From assembly GCA_016794365.1 (NCBI GenBank), contig JAEUKB010000085.1, forward strand, positions 269,658-333,657: 64,000 bases of DNA. The letters are read 5' to 3'. The translations under genes were made by a program, and so were the position numbers. How positions within the stretch are numbered: position 1 is the stretch's first letter; every line of letters begins with the position of its first letter. This document shows positions 51,305 through 59,361 of this stretch, piece by piece. Below the pieces are notes generated by a model that was not told the DNA's origin, did not search any database, and saw nothing but the letters and a program-made list of their open reading frames with translations. The DNA is from Myxococcales bacterium (GTDB lineage: Bacteria > Myxococcota_A > Polyangia > Palsa-1104 > JAEUJZ01).

Positions 51305-53545
51305 ATGACCTGTTCGTCTATGCTCCGTATGGCGCAACCGACGCTGACGAGGCTGTGGCTCGCGCTGTGGCTTGTGTGCGCGCCGAAGCTGCTGTGGGCG
51401 GAAGAGCCAGGACGGCTGCTTGGACGAGTGCGCGTGCTTGGATCGATCAACCCGCTGCCGGAAGCCAGCGTCGAAGCGCGCGTCGGAGATGTGGTTGTCT
51501 CGACGATGACCGACGAACAAGGCCGCTTCGAGCTGGTGATCGCCACGCCCAGTCCAGGTCCGATCAAGCTCAAGGTCAAACATCCCGCGTTTGAGACGCT
51601 GTTTACGTCGGTGACGATCGGAAAAGCGATCGATCTACGGCTGCGCCGACAGCCCGCGTACCAGCAGCCTTTTCAGACGGTGGTTCGCAGCCCACAACAT
51701 AAAACCGAAGGACAGCACATCAGCCTGCGAGGAGAAGAGCTGCGTACGCTGCCGGGCTCTCTCGGGGATCCGTTTCGCGCGGTGGGACTTTTGCCCGGTG
51801 TCGCGACGCCGATTCCGCTGCTGCCGCTGTATGTCGTCCGAGGCGCAAGTCCGGGCATGAACGGCTTTTATCTCGACGGAATGCGGGTTCCGCAGCTGTT
51901 TCACCTGCTGGTCGGTGGCGGAGTTGTTCACGCACGTCTCGTCGAGCAGATGGACTTTTATCCCGGTGCTTACGACGCATCGTTTGGTCGCTACGCGGGC
52001 GGAATCATCGACGCCAAGACCCGCGCTGCCCGCAGCGATGGCCAGCACGCAGAGCTGGAGTTGCGGCTGTTCGATCTGTCAGCGCTCGTCGAGCTGAAGC
52101 TGCCAAAGGACGTTCGCATCACGGTGTCGGGTCACTACGGCTATCCGGGCCCGCTCATCCACGCGATCGACAACCGCGTCGATGTGGGCTACTGGGATTA
52201 TCAGCTGCGGCTCGATTGGAAAGGGCTGACGCTGCAAGCGCTCGGCTCGTATGACAGCGTGTCGATCAGCAACCAAGCCTTCGGTGGCGGTGGAAACCAG
52301 AGCACACCACCGTCGGACAACACCTTTCGCACGACCTTTCATCGCCTACAGCTTCGCTACGCTCGACAGCTCGGACGACACTCCATCGAGGTTGCAGCCG
52401 TCGGTGGCATCGATGAGATGACGATCTTTCAAGGCAACGGCGTACGCAAGCTCGGGCTCAACCTTCGGGCAGCGACGACGCTTGTGTGGCCCAAGCTGAC
52501 GCTGCGACTTGGTGCGGATACGGAAATCTCGCGCTTTACCGCGCAGAACTTCGGGGATGTCGATGTGCGCGCGCGTCCCGATGACATTGGCGATCTCGGT
52601 GGCTCTCGCGATGGCGTCGTGGCGTCGGCCTATGCCGTGCTGTCCGCCGAGCCGTGGCAGAACCTGAAGCTGACCGCCAGTGCGCGGCTCGATCTGTATC
52701 ACGCAGGCTCGGTGACGCTGCTTGGGCTCGATCCTCGGCTACAGCTTCGCGCCAAGCTGACCGACTTTTTGCTGCTGCACGCGGGCGTCGGCTATTACCA
52801 GCAGCCACCGAGCTTTCCCGTCGCGCTGCCGGGCATTGATACCTACGCGCTCAGCCTCGGGCTTCAGCATGCGACCCACGCTGCCGTCGGACAAGAGCTG
52901 ACGATGCCCCATTCGCTGTCGCTCAGCCTGACCGGCTTTTATCAAAAGTACACAAACTCGAACGATGTCGTCATCGACTTCACTCCGCAGCTCTGTACGT
53001 CGCCGCCGCCTGAGTCGCTGTCGGGTTACGCGGCGGTCATCACTCGGCAAGTCGATGGAGCTTCCTACGGAATGGAGCTGATGTTCCGTCGCAAAAGCGG
53101 TCGCTTCACTGGCTGGATTGCCTATACCCTCAGTCGGGCCGAGCGTGCGTTTACCTGCGGCATCCGTCCCGCCGACTACGATCAGCCGCACATCCTAAAT
53201 GCCGTCGCACAGGTTCGGCTGCCGTGGAACCTAATGTTCGGTGCGCGCTTCTTGTATTCGACGGGACGCCCGATTACGACGCTGAAGCTTCCCGAAGGAA
53301 GCGCGACGATTCGCAATGCCGATCGGCTGCCGGACACGTTTCAGCTCGATCTGCGGCTCGATCGCGAGTGGCTGTTTCGCTCGTTTGCGCTCGATGTCTT
53401 TCTTGAAGCGGTGAACGCAACCTATCAGCAAGCGGTGTTTGGGCTGACCTACCCACGAGAAGGCAACATCACGCGCTACGATCAGCCTCAGATCAACGGA
53501 TTCCGCTGGATTTTGCCGTCCATCGGCGTGCGCGGACGGTTTTAG
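51305..53545 (+). CDS. TonB-dependent receptor with carboxypeptidase-regulatory domain
   Basis: 746 residues. The signal peptide ends near LLWAEE. A regulatory-like beta-sandwich (about 38-115, LLGRVRVLGSINPLPEASVEA) precedes the plug (about 125-245: VVRGASPGMNGFYLDGMRVP and YPGAYDASFGRYAGGIIDA). The barrel ends in the aromatic GVRGRF. This is smaller than the 1125-residue receptor elsewhere in the window and has two Cys pairs in loops. The substrate is unknown. It is divergent from the rhomboid gene and followed 49 bases later by a cupin gene. The ATG sits at the predicted transcription start, so a leaderless mRNA is likely. Confidence 0.92.
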   Translation: MTCSSMLRMAQPTLTRLWLALWLVCAPKLLWAEEPGRLLGRVRVLGSINPLPEASVEARVGDVVVSTMTDEQGRFELVIATPSPGPIKLKVKHPAFETLFTSVTIGKAIDLRLRRQPAYQQPFQTVVRSPQHKTEGQHISLRGEELRTLPGSLGDPFRAVGLLPGVATPIPLLPLYVVRGASPGMNGFYLDGMRVPQLFHLLVGGGVVHARLVEQMDFYPGAYDASFGRYAGGIIDAKTRAARSDGQHAELELRLFDLSALVELKLPKDVRITVSGHYGYPGPLIHAIDNRVDVGYWDYQLRLDWKGLTLQALGSYDSVSISNQAFGGGGNQSTPPSDNTFRTTFHRLQLRYARQLGRHSIEVAAVGGIDEMTIFQGNGVRKLGLNLRAATTLVWPKLTLRLGADTEISRFTAQNFGDVDVRARPDDIGDLGGSRDGVVASAYAVLSAEPWQNLKLTASARLDLYHAGSVTLLGLDPRLQLRAKLTDFLLLHAGVGYYQQPPSFPVALPGIDTYALSLGLQHATHAAVGQELTMPHSLSLSLTGFYQKYTNSNDVVIDFTPQLCTSPPPESLSGYAAVITRQVDGASYGMELMFRRKSGRFTGWIAYTLSRAERAFTCGIRPADYDQPHILNAVAQVRLPWNLMFGARFLYSTGRPITTLKLPEGSATIRNADRLPDTFQLDLRLDREWLFRSFALDVFLEAVNATYQQAVFGLTYPREGNITRYDQPQINGFRWILPSIGVRGRF

Positions 53546-53594
53546 ACGCTTGACTTGGCTTTTCTCGATTTGGGAAAACGCTCGGCAGAACAAC

Positions 53595-53951
53595 ATGCGT
53601 ACCGTAGAAAAACCTTGGGGCCATGAGCTGATCTGGGCCCACACCAGCCGCTACGTCGGCAAAATTCTTCACATTCGCCGTGGCGAGTCGCTGTCCCTTC
53701 AGTATCACCAGGTCAAAGACGAGACGATCATGGTGCTGTCGGGCAAGCTCCGCTTCGAGCACTACGCGGAAGGCGAAGCGCCGGGCCACACCGATCTGGA
53801 ACCGCGCGTCCCGTTTCACATCACGCCGGGTCTGCGCCATCGCATGATCGCGCTGGAAGACACCGATGTCGTGGAAGTCTCGACGCCAGAGCTAGACGAT
53901 GTGGTTCGGCTCGAAGATCGCTACGGACGCAAAGGAACCAGCGCGCCGTAA
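53595..53951 (+). CDS. Cupin protein, mannose-6-phosphate isomerase type II-like
   Basis: 118 residues, one beta barrel. MRTVEKPWGHELIWA and YVGKILHIRRGESLSLQYHQVKDETIMVLSG give the cupin metal ligands (Gln-His-His-Glu pattern in LQYHQVKDE), with the second motif ITPGLRHRM. Similar domains form the C-terminal part of mannose-6-phosphate isomerase/GDP-mannose pyrophosphorylases, but also stand alone in sugar nucleotide metabolism. I start at 53595 because the family begins at this Met. Its stop codon (53949-53951) is the first base of the 124-bp element copy 2. Confidence 0.85.
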   Translation: MRTVEKPWGHELIWAHTSRYVGKILHIRRGESLSLQYHQVKDETIMVLSGKLRFEHYAEGEAPGHTDLEPRVPFHITPGLRHRMIALEDTDVVEVSTPELDDVVRLEDRYGRKGTSAP

Positions 53952-54074
53952 GAACACCTAACGAAACCTATTGCGGACCCCGTTTGCTGCATCGTCGGTC
54001 CTCACGTACTTGCGTACGCTCCGGTCCTCCTCTTTGCAATCAGGGTTCCTCATGACGGTTTCGTTAGGCGTTCT
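53951..54074. repeat. 124-bp structured inverted-repeat element, copy 2 (inverted)
   Basis: Reverse-complement copy of the 47294-47417 element, also exactly 124 bp, with about nine differences. Its outer arms pair better than copy 1 (AACGAAACC with GGTTTCGTT). The inner stem changes on both sides: CCCTGG/CCAGGG in copy 1, and CCC with GGGG plus TTGC/GCAA here. The central GCAA-capped stem is unchanged. It begins in the cupin stop codon and ends eight bases before the stop of the phosphoesterase gene, between convergent genes. Confidence 0.9.
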
Positions 54075-54082
54075 AAGTCTCG

Positions 54083-54814
54083 CTAGACGCCGATGTACAG
54101 ACGGTTGCCGAAGTTTGGCTCGAGGTTCGCTTCGAAGATCTTCTGCGCAGCGGCATCGATGTCGTAAGCGACCCGACGGAACTCGAACATCCGGCTCTGA
54201 TCGTCGTAGATGCAGTAGCTCGCGCGATTGTCGTAGTCACGAGGCTGTCCGACGGAACCAACCGAGATGATGTAGCGATAACCGGGACGAACCTCGAAGC
54301 GCTGCGCAACCACTTCGTGGACTTCGTTGCGCGACAGTGCGAACGCTTTGCACAAGTGCGAGTGCCCGATGAACGTCACGTCGGCGAGCTGATCCCAATA
54401 GGGAAGACAGCGCGCCGCTTGCTCCATCGAAAAGATGTACTCGAACTCTTCCAGGTTCACCGGCGAGCCGTGGCAGTAACAGATGTTTCCTTCCCGTCGC
54501 TCGTACGGCAAGTTCTGTAGCCACAGCATGTTTTCGTCGGTCAAGATACCCGAGTGCAGGTCGAGCGCTTGTCTCGCTGCATCGTAGTAGTACGAGTAAT
54601 CCATGCGACCGGCGACCGCTGCATCGTGGTTTCCCAGGATGCAAAACGCCGCGTGCTTGCGGACCAGGTCACAGCAGCCATTCGGATCCGCCCCGTACCC
54701 GACGGTATCTCCGAGGCAGACCAGCTTGTCCACGCGGGCTACTCGGAAACACTCCAAGACGGCTTCCAGTGCCTCAAGGTTAGCGTGGGTATCGGAGAAA
54801 ATACCAATCCTCAT
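54083..54814 (-). CDS. Calcineurin-like phosphoesterase, cytosolic YfcE-like
   Basis: 243 residues, no signal peptide. Metal motifs in order: FSDTHANLEAL (6-16), LGDTVGYGADP, ILGNHD, CYCHGSP and FIGHSHLCKA. This is the YfcE/ApaH-like 'metallophosphoesterase 2' type, acting on small phosphodiesters or dinucleotides; the substrate is unknown. It starts at the ATG at 54814, convergent on the repeat element. The gene is short and complete. Confidence 0.9.
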   Translation of the reverse strand: MRIGIFSDTHANLEALEAVLECFRVARVDKLVCLGDTVGYGADPNGCCDLVRKHAAFCILGNHDAAVAGRMDYSYYYDAARQALDLHSGILTDENMLWLQNLPYERREGNICYCHGSPVNLEEFEYIFSMEQAARCLPYWDQLADVTFIGHSHLCKAFALSRNEVHEVVAQRFEVRPGYRYIISVGSVGQPRDYDNRASYCIYDDQSRMFEFRRVAYDIDAAAQKIFEANLEPNFGNRLYIGV

Positions 54815-55018
54815 GACGGAAGCCCTACTGTACTTTGAAATCTACCCCTACGGCAACCGGCACAGCAGAGACTGCCTAAACCTCGACGGGTCTTGCCGCT
54901 TGCCTTTACACATCGCACAATCCGCCGACCCATCGCTTGACACCTCATCCACGCGCAAATTCCGGCGCGTCGGCCACGGTAAAAGCGCTGCACATCCTTT
55001 AGATGCCCGAGAGAGCCC

Positions 55019-55681
55019 ATGCACAGCACAACATCCAAATCGTCGAGCGCGCCGCCGCTGCTTCAGCCTTCGCCCGCGCGACTGACCGAGCTAAGCCACG
55101 CAGCGTGTGAATATGTCCAGCGCGCGACCTCGCTCGATCTCGATCACTCTGAAGAGTCGCTGGCTTATGTCGATCACTATCTGCGACTGGTTCGCGCAGG
55201 CGATCCGCTCAGGCCCGAGGTTGCCGATCTGGTTGCCGCAGCCATGGGTGTCTACCTGGGCGAAACGCTGATCGCTCGCTTTGGCGGTCGCTGGCTGGCC
55301 ATTCCGATGGATCCGTCGCAAGCAGAGGCAGCGGATACGCCAGTTTTGGACTCGATCGACGATCCATCGGGCTGGCGTGTCGAGCTGGAAGCGGCGCCGC
55401 TCATCTGCGATCCAGTGCTGTGGGCCCAAAGAGCGCTGCGCAGCGAAGAAGATGACGACAGCGATGACGACGACAGCGAAGGCGGACTTCATGCACCGCC
55501 CAGCTTGATGGAACAGCTCCACGCAGCGCTGGCACGGCTTCCGCCCGTCAGTGAAGAGTACTTTTACTCGCTCACCGGGCGCTTTGAAACGATAAGCTAT
55601 CTCGTCGAGATCCTGGCGAGCCTACGCGCTGCCGAAGAAGACACGGAAGCAGACAGCGATAACGCCGCGAATCCGCAGTAG
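55019..55681 (+). CDS. Cytosolic protein of unknown function with acidic linker
   Basis: 220 residues, no signal. A helical N-terminal part (ELSHAACEYVQRAT; LAYVDHYLRLVRAG; VAAAMGVYLGETLIARFGGRW) is followed by an acidic run (EEDDDSDDDDSE) and a helical C-terminus. GVYLGETLIARFGGRWL is a recurring motif of small bacterial proteins of unknown role, but I cannot name the family. AGAGAG lies upstream of the ATG. It diverges from the phosphoesterase across 204 bases. Confidence 0.65.
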   Translation: MHSTTSKSSSAPPLLQPSPARLTELSHAACEYVQRATSLDLDHSEESLAYVDHYLRLVRAGDPLRPEVADLVAAAMGVYLGETLIARFGGRWLAIPMDPSQAEAADTPVLDSIDDPSGWRVELEAAPLICDPVLWAQRALRSEEDDDSDDDDSEGGLHAPPSLMEQLHAALARLPPVSEEYFYSLTGRFETISYLVEILASLRAAEEDTEADSDNAANPQ

Positions 55682-55759
55682 GAATTGCGCAGTGCTTTGT
55701 CTTGAGCGCTGCCTCGATTAGTATGGGCACATTAAGCCGGACCACCGGAGGGACACCGC

Positions 55760-56410
55760 ATGGAAGCTGATATGAAGACCTCGAACCTCATCAACAACCT
55801 CGTCCTCGTCGATGCCATCCTTACGATGGGTCTGGGACTGGGTCTGGGCCTGACTGCTCCGGCGCTGGTGCTCGGCGCACTGGTTCCGGTCCTCGGCGCG
55901 CTGCTCGTGCTGTTCCTGCTGGCGACCGGCATCGGCCCGATGTTCAAAGGCGCCGACAAGGTGGAAAACAACGATCCCGGGCTCGTCGCCGCCGAAGAAG
56001 CGGATGCCCGAGGCCGGATGATCTATCTCGTTGTCTCGATCGCAGCGATCGCGACGCTTGGACTGGGCCTTGGTGCGAATAAGACGGAACTGGCCCTGAT
56101 GGTCGGTGGTCTGGTTCCGATCGGCGGTCTGGTCCTGGCCATCGTCGCGCTGATCAGCGATGCAGCCGGTGGCAAGGGTGAATCCGAAGCGCTCACCAAC
56201 TTCACGTCGTTTGGTCCCGCCGAGGAGCAGACCTTCGTGGTGTTCGAGCGCGTCGCAATCGAAGCGGAAAAGCGAGCCTCGCGCATTGCGGTGCTCAGCG
56301 TCGGCTCGGTCGGTCTGCTGTTTGCGCTGATCGTCATTGCCTTCGGTGGCAAAGGTCACGAAGCGCCCGCCGGTGGTGGTCATCCGCCCGCCGCTGCTGA
56401 CAAGAAGTAA
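55760..56410 (+). CDS. Five-helix membrane protein, function unknown
   Basis: 216 residues with about five hydrophobic helices, arranged as two pairs and a final helix. The glycine-rich first pair (TMGLGLGLGLTAPALVLGALVPVLG) and second pair (IYLVVSIAAIATLGLGLGANKTELALMVGGLVPIGGLV) suggest an internal duplication. GGAGGG lies 11 bases before the ATG, a good ribosome site. A Gly/Pro-rich end follows. It lies 78 bases after the previous gene on the same strand and is convergent with the PHP gene. Confidence 0.7.
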   Translation: MEADMKTSNLINNLVLVDAILTMGLGLGLGLTAPALVLGALVPVLGALLVLFLLATGIGPMFKGADKVENNDPGLVAAEEADARGRMIYLVVSIAAIATLGLGLGANKTELALMVGGLVPIGGLVLAIVALISDAAGGKGESEALTNFTSFGPAEEQTFVVFERVAIEAEKRASRIAVLSVGSVGLLFALIVIAFGGKGHEAPAGGGHPPAAADKK

Positions 56411-56446
56411 CGTCCGCCCTGCCCTCTGCTTGCGCTGGGTGTCCGC

Positions 56447-57958
56447 TCAGCGCTTCTGCATCACAAAGATCGGATTTCCGTAAAACCACAGATCGCTCCA
56501 CGGGTCGATGCCCGGCGGATCGAGCTGCGGACTCGTAACATTCGTGTTTGTGCCACGGATGCGCACAAAAAAGCTGCGCGCGACATCCCGAAAGCGCTGA
56601 TGAAATCGCAGGACACGACCTCGTCGCTCACAGTCGCTCGGTAGCACGCGACGCAGCACCTTGGCGGACGGGCTACGTAACGAGTCTCGATTGGCGACGG
56701 GAGGCCCAACTTCTCCGACGATGAGATCGAAGTGATGAAGCTCGGGCAGAAGGCCCCCCAAGTTGCGCCGCTCGGACAGCTCGATTTCCACGATCAGCTC
56801 GACGGTGGCGCCTGGCTTGCCAAGCTGTAAGAAGCCGCCCATCGGCACCGCCTGCGTTCCGTCGTGGACAAAGAAGCGCAGCGATTCGATCAGCCCACCG
56901 AGGCAGGTGTACATGTTTCCCGATCGCATCGCCGCCAGGACATCGATTGGATCGCGACTGCGCGCAAAGACGCGTGTGCTGGTGTACAGCCCCGGCGCGT
57001 AGTCGAAGTCGTAGCGCGTCTCACCTTCGCGATGGGATCGCTGCGTCCCGAGCGGCGTCACAAATCCGTCGCGCTTGTAGGTGCTGCGATCGACCTCGAC
57101 GAGATCGCCCAGGTAGCGATGCGAGTCGGAGTTGCAGGTGATGTAAAACGGGCGGCCTTCAGATAGGAGTGAGTCCCACACGCCTCCAACCTCGGCGGTG
57201 TAATAGTCGTAACCACCGAAGGTTCGATAGGACTCAGTCGGATAGCCAGGAAACGATCCAGCGCTGGGCTTGTCGGAATAGTGTCCACGAAGCTCTCCCA
57301 TCAGCGTCGCAGCGGAGTGACCGGGCGCACCTTCAAAGCCACGCATCACGTCGGGACCAGCGTCGCTCCACGCGCGTAGCTCATGGGGACTGTCGAGCCC
57401 GCGACGAGCAGGATGATTGGCAAAGAACAGCGGCTTATTCGGTAGCGACTGTAAAAAGCTGACCCCAGCGACGGCATCGGGCTCGGTAAGTGGCGGATCT
57501 TTGCGGCTCTTGGCGTCGAAGCGAGACTCAAACTGCTCGATGATCTGGGCTTCGTCACGGGTCGGTGGAACGATGATGCTGCCGTGCTCTGCCGACGGAA
57601 TGTTCCACTCTAAGCCTTGAAAGACGATGATGTCGGGACAAGCGCGTCGGGCTTCGAGCAGCTCTCGATACGCAGCGGCGGTCACGACCTTTTGATGGGA
57701 CGGACCGCCATGGTCGGTGATGACGCAGAAGCCCAGACCGCTCCGAGCGGCGGCGCGAACCTGCTCGACGATTTCGTAGCGACCGTCGGAGCTGTACTTG
57801 GTGTGGATGTGATGATCGCCCGCGAGCCACAGGCCGTGCTCATACGGGGTTTGCGGCGTGCTAACCCGTCGCGCCCCGTCAAGCGGAGGTGTTCCGAGAA
57901 GAACCAGCAGGCTGCTGGCTCGCTGCAAAAACCCCCGCCTGGATACCGAGGCTGACAA
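56447..57958 (-). CDS. Tat-exported PHP-domain metallophosphoesterase
   Basis: 503 residues from the TTG at 57958. The signal peptide is of Tat type (SRRGFLQRASSLLVLLG). The PHP domain has DHHIHTKYSSDGRYE, ITDHGGPSH, NHPARRG and CNSDSHRYLGD as metal sites, followed by a C-terminal beta part. Exported PHP proteins are metal-dependent phosphoesterases of unknown substrate. The start is one base after the ahcY stop (TAG-C-TTG) with no ribosome site, so it depends on ahcY translation. A longer frame starting inside ahcY is possible but less likely. Confidence 0.85.
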   Translation of the reverse strand: MSASVSRRGFLQRASSLLVLLGTPPLDGARRVSTPQTPYEHGLWLAGDHHIHTKYSSDGRYEIVEQVRAAARSGLGFCVITDHGGPSHQKVVTAAAYRELLEARRACPDIIVFQGLEWNIPSAEHGSIIVPPTRDEAQIIEQFESRFDAKSRKDPPLTEPDAVAGVSFLQSLPNKPLFFANHPARRGLDSPHELRAWSDAGPDVMRGFEGAPGHSAATLMGELRGHYSDKPSAGSFPGYPTESYRTFGGYDYYTAEVGGVWDSLLSEGRPFYITCNSDSHRYLGDLVEVDRSTYKRDGFVTPLGTQRSHREGETRYDFDYAPGLYTSTRVFARSRDPIDVLAAMRSGNMYTCLGGLIESLRFFVHDGTQAVPMGGFLQLGKPGATVELIVEIELSERRNLGGLLPELHHFDLIVGEVGPPVANRDSLRSPSAKVLRRVLPSDCERRGRVLRFHQRFRDVARSFFVRIRGTNTNVTSPQLDPPGIDPWSDLWFYGNPIFVMQKR

Positions 57959-57959
57959 G

Positions 57960-59288
57960 CTAGTAGCGATAGTGCTCGGGCTTGTACGGACCGTCTTGCG
58001 CAATGCCGAGGTATTCGGCCTGCTTGCTGGTCAGCTTGGTCAGCTTGACGCCGAGCTTCCCGAGGTGCAGCGCCGCAACCTTTTCGTCGAGCTTTTTCGG
58101 CAGCATGTAGACGCCAACCGGATACTTGCCCGGGTTACACCACAGCTCGATCTGCGCGATCGTCTGGTTCGAGAAGCTGGTAGACATCACGAACGACGGG
58201 TGACCCGACGCACAGCCCAGGTTCACAAGCCGTCCGCGCGCCAGCACCGTCAGGCGCTTTCCATCGGGGAACACGAACTGATCGACCTGCGGCTTGATGT
58301 TGACCTCTTGGATGCCAGGCTGGCTGGTGAGCCATGCCATGTCGATCTCGCAGTCGAAGTGACCGATGTTGCACAGGATCGCTTGATCCTTCATCGCCTG
58401 CATGTGCTCGCCGCGAATGACATCCATGCAGCCGGTCGCAGTGACGAAGATGTCGCCGATCGCAGCGGCCTCTTCCATCGTCGTGACCTGATAGCCTTCC
58501 ATCACCGCTTGCAGCGCGTTGATCGGATCGATCTCGGTGATGATGACGCGCGCTCCGTAGCCACGCAGGGACTGCGCACAGCCCTTGCCGACGTCGCCGT
58601 AGCCAGCCACGACTGCGACCTTGCCCGCGAACATCACGCCGGTGGCGCGCTTGACACCGTCGGCGAGCGACTCACGGCAGCCGTACAGGTTGTCAAACTT
58701 GCTCTTGGTGACCGAGTCGTTCACGTTGATCGCTGGCACCTTGAGCCGACCGCTCTTGAACGCTTCGTAGAGTCGATGAACGCCCGTCGTGGTTTCTTCG
58801 GACAGGCCACGGATCGGATCGGGACCGCTGAACATCTCGGGATACTTGTCGTGGATGATCCAGGTCAGATCACCACCGTCGTCGAGGATCATGTTCGGCG
58901 CTTTGCCACCCTTGAAGGCGCGCAGCTGCATCTCGATGCAATCAACGTACTCTTCTTCGGTTTGACCCTTCCACGCGAAGACCGGAACGCCCGTGACGGC
59001 AATCGCGGAAGCTGCGTGATCCTGCGTCGAAAAGATGTTGCAGCTGGTCCAGGTGACTTCGGCACCGAGCGCGGTCAGCGTCTCGATGAGAACGGCGGTC
59101 TGAACGGTCATGTGCAAGCAGCCAGCGATGCGCGCACCACGCAGCGGCTTCTGAGGTCCGTATTCGGCACGCAGCGCCATCAGGCCGGGCATCTCGCTCT
59201 CGGCGATGGTGATTTCTTTGCGACCCCACTCGGCGAGCGAAATGTCTTTGACCTTGTAGGGAAGCGGTTCACGAATTGAATCGGCCAT
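57960..59288 (-). CDS. ahcY: S-adenosylhomocysteinase
   Basis: 442 residues. It hydrolyses SAH to adenosine and homocysteine, clearing the product of SAM methylations. Landmarks: EMPGLMALRAEYGPQKPL, LTALGAEVTWTSCNIFSTQDHAASAIA, NVNDSVTKSKFDNLYGC, the NAD site VAGYGDVGKGCAQSL and the C-terminal PEHYRY. AAGGAG lies upstream of the ATG. It follows tamB by 73 bases and precedes the PHP gene, all on one strand. The leader is too short, and lacks the conserved sequence, for an SAH riboswitch. Confidence 0.97.
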   Translation of the reverse strand: MADSIREPLPYKVKDISLAEWGRKEITIAESEMPGLMALRAEYGPQKPLRGARIAGCLHMTVQTAVLIETLTALGAEVTWTSCNIFSTQDHAASAIAVTGVPVFAWKGQTEEEYVDCIEMQLRAFKGGKAPNMILDDGGDLTWIIHDKYPEMFSGPDPIRGLSEETTTGVHRLYEAFKSGRLKVPAINVNDSVTKSKFDNLYGCRESLADGVKRATGVMFAGKVAVVAGYGDVGKGCAQSLRGYGARVIITEIDPINALQAVMEGYQVTTMEEAAAIGDIFVTATGCMDVIRGEHMQAMKDQAILCNIGHFDCEIDMAWLTSQPGIQEVNIKPQVDQFVFPDGKRLTVLARGRLVNLGCASGHPSFVMSTSFSNQTIAQIELWCNPGKYPVGVYMLPKKLDEKVAALHLGKLGVKLTKLTSKQAEYLGIAQDGPYKPEHYRY

Positions 59289-59361
59289 GTTGTCGGGACT
59301 CCTTAAGGGCGAAGAGGGTAGGCGTCATGCCGGATGCGGTCAAGCCACGACCCTCTTGCTT

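Noticed and set aside
47294..54074. Integron attC-like ends in the 124-bp repeats
   Set aside because: The ends fit RYYYAAC and GTTRRRY roughly, but the pairing continues beyond these boxes on both sides and no integrase or cassette boundary is present. Copy 1 also breaks the RYYYAAC consensus at one base.
59289..59361. SAH riboswitch upstream of ahcY
   Set aside because: Only 73 bases separate tamB and ahcY and none shows the conserved paired core of such a riboswitch.
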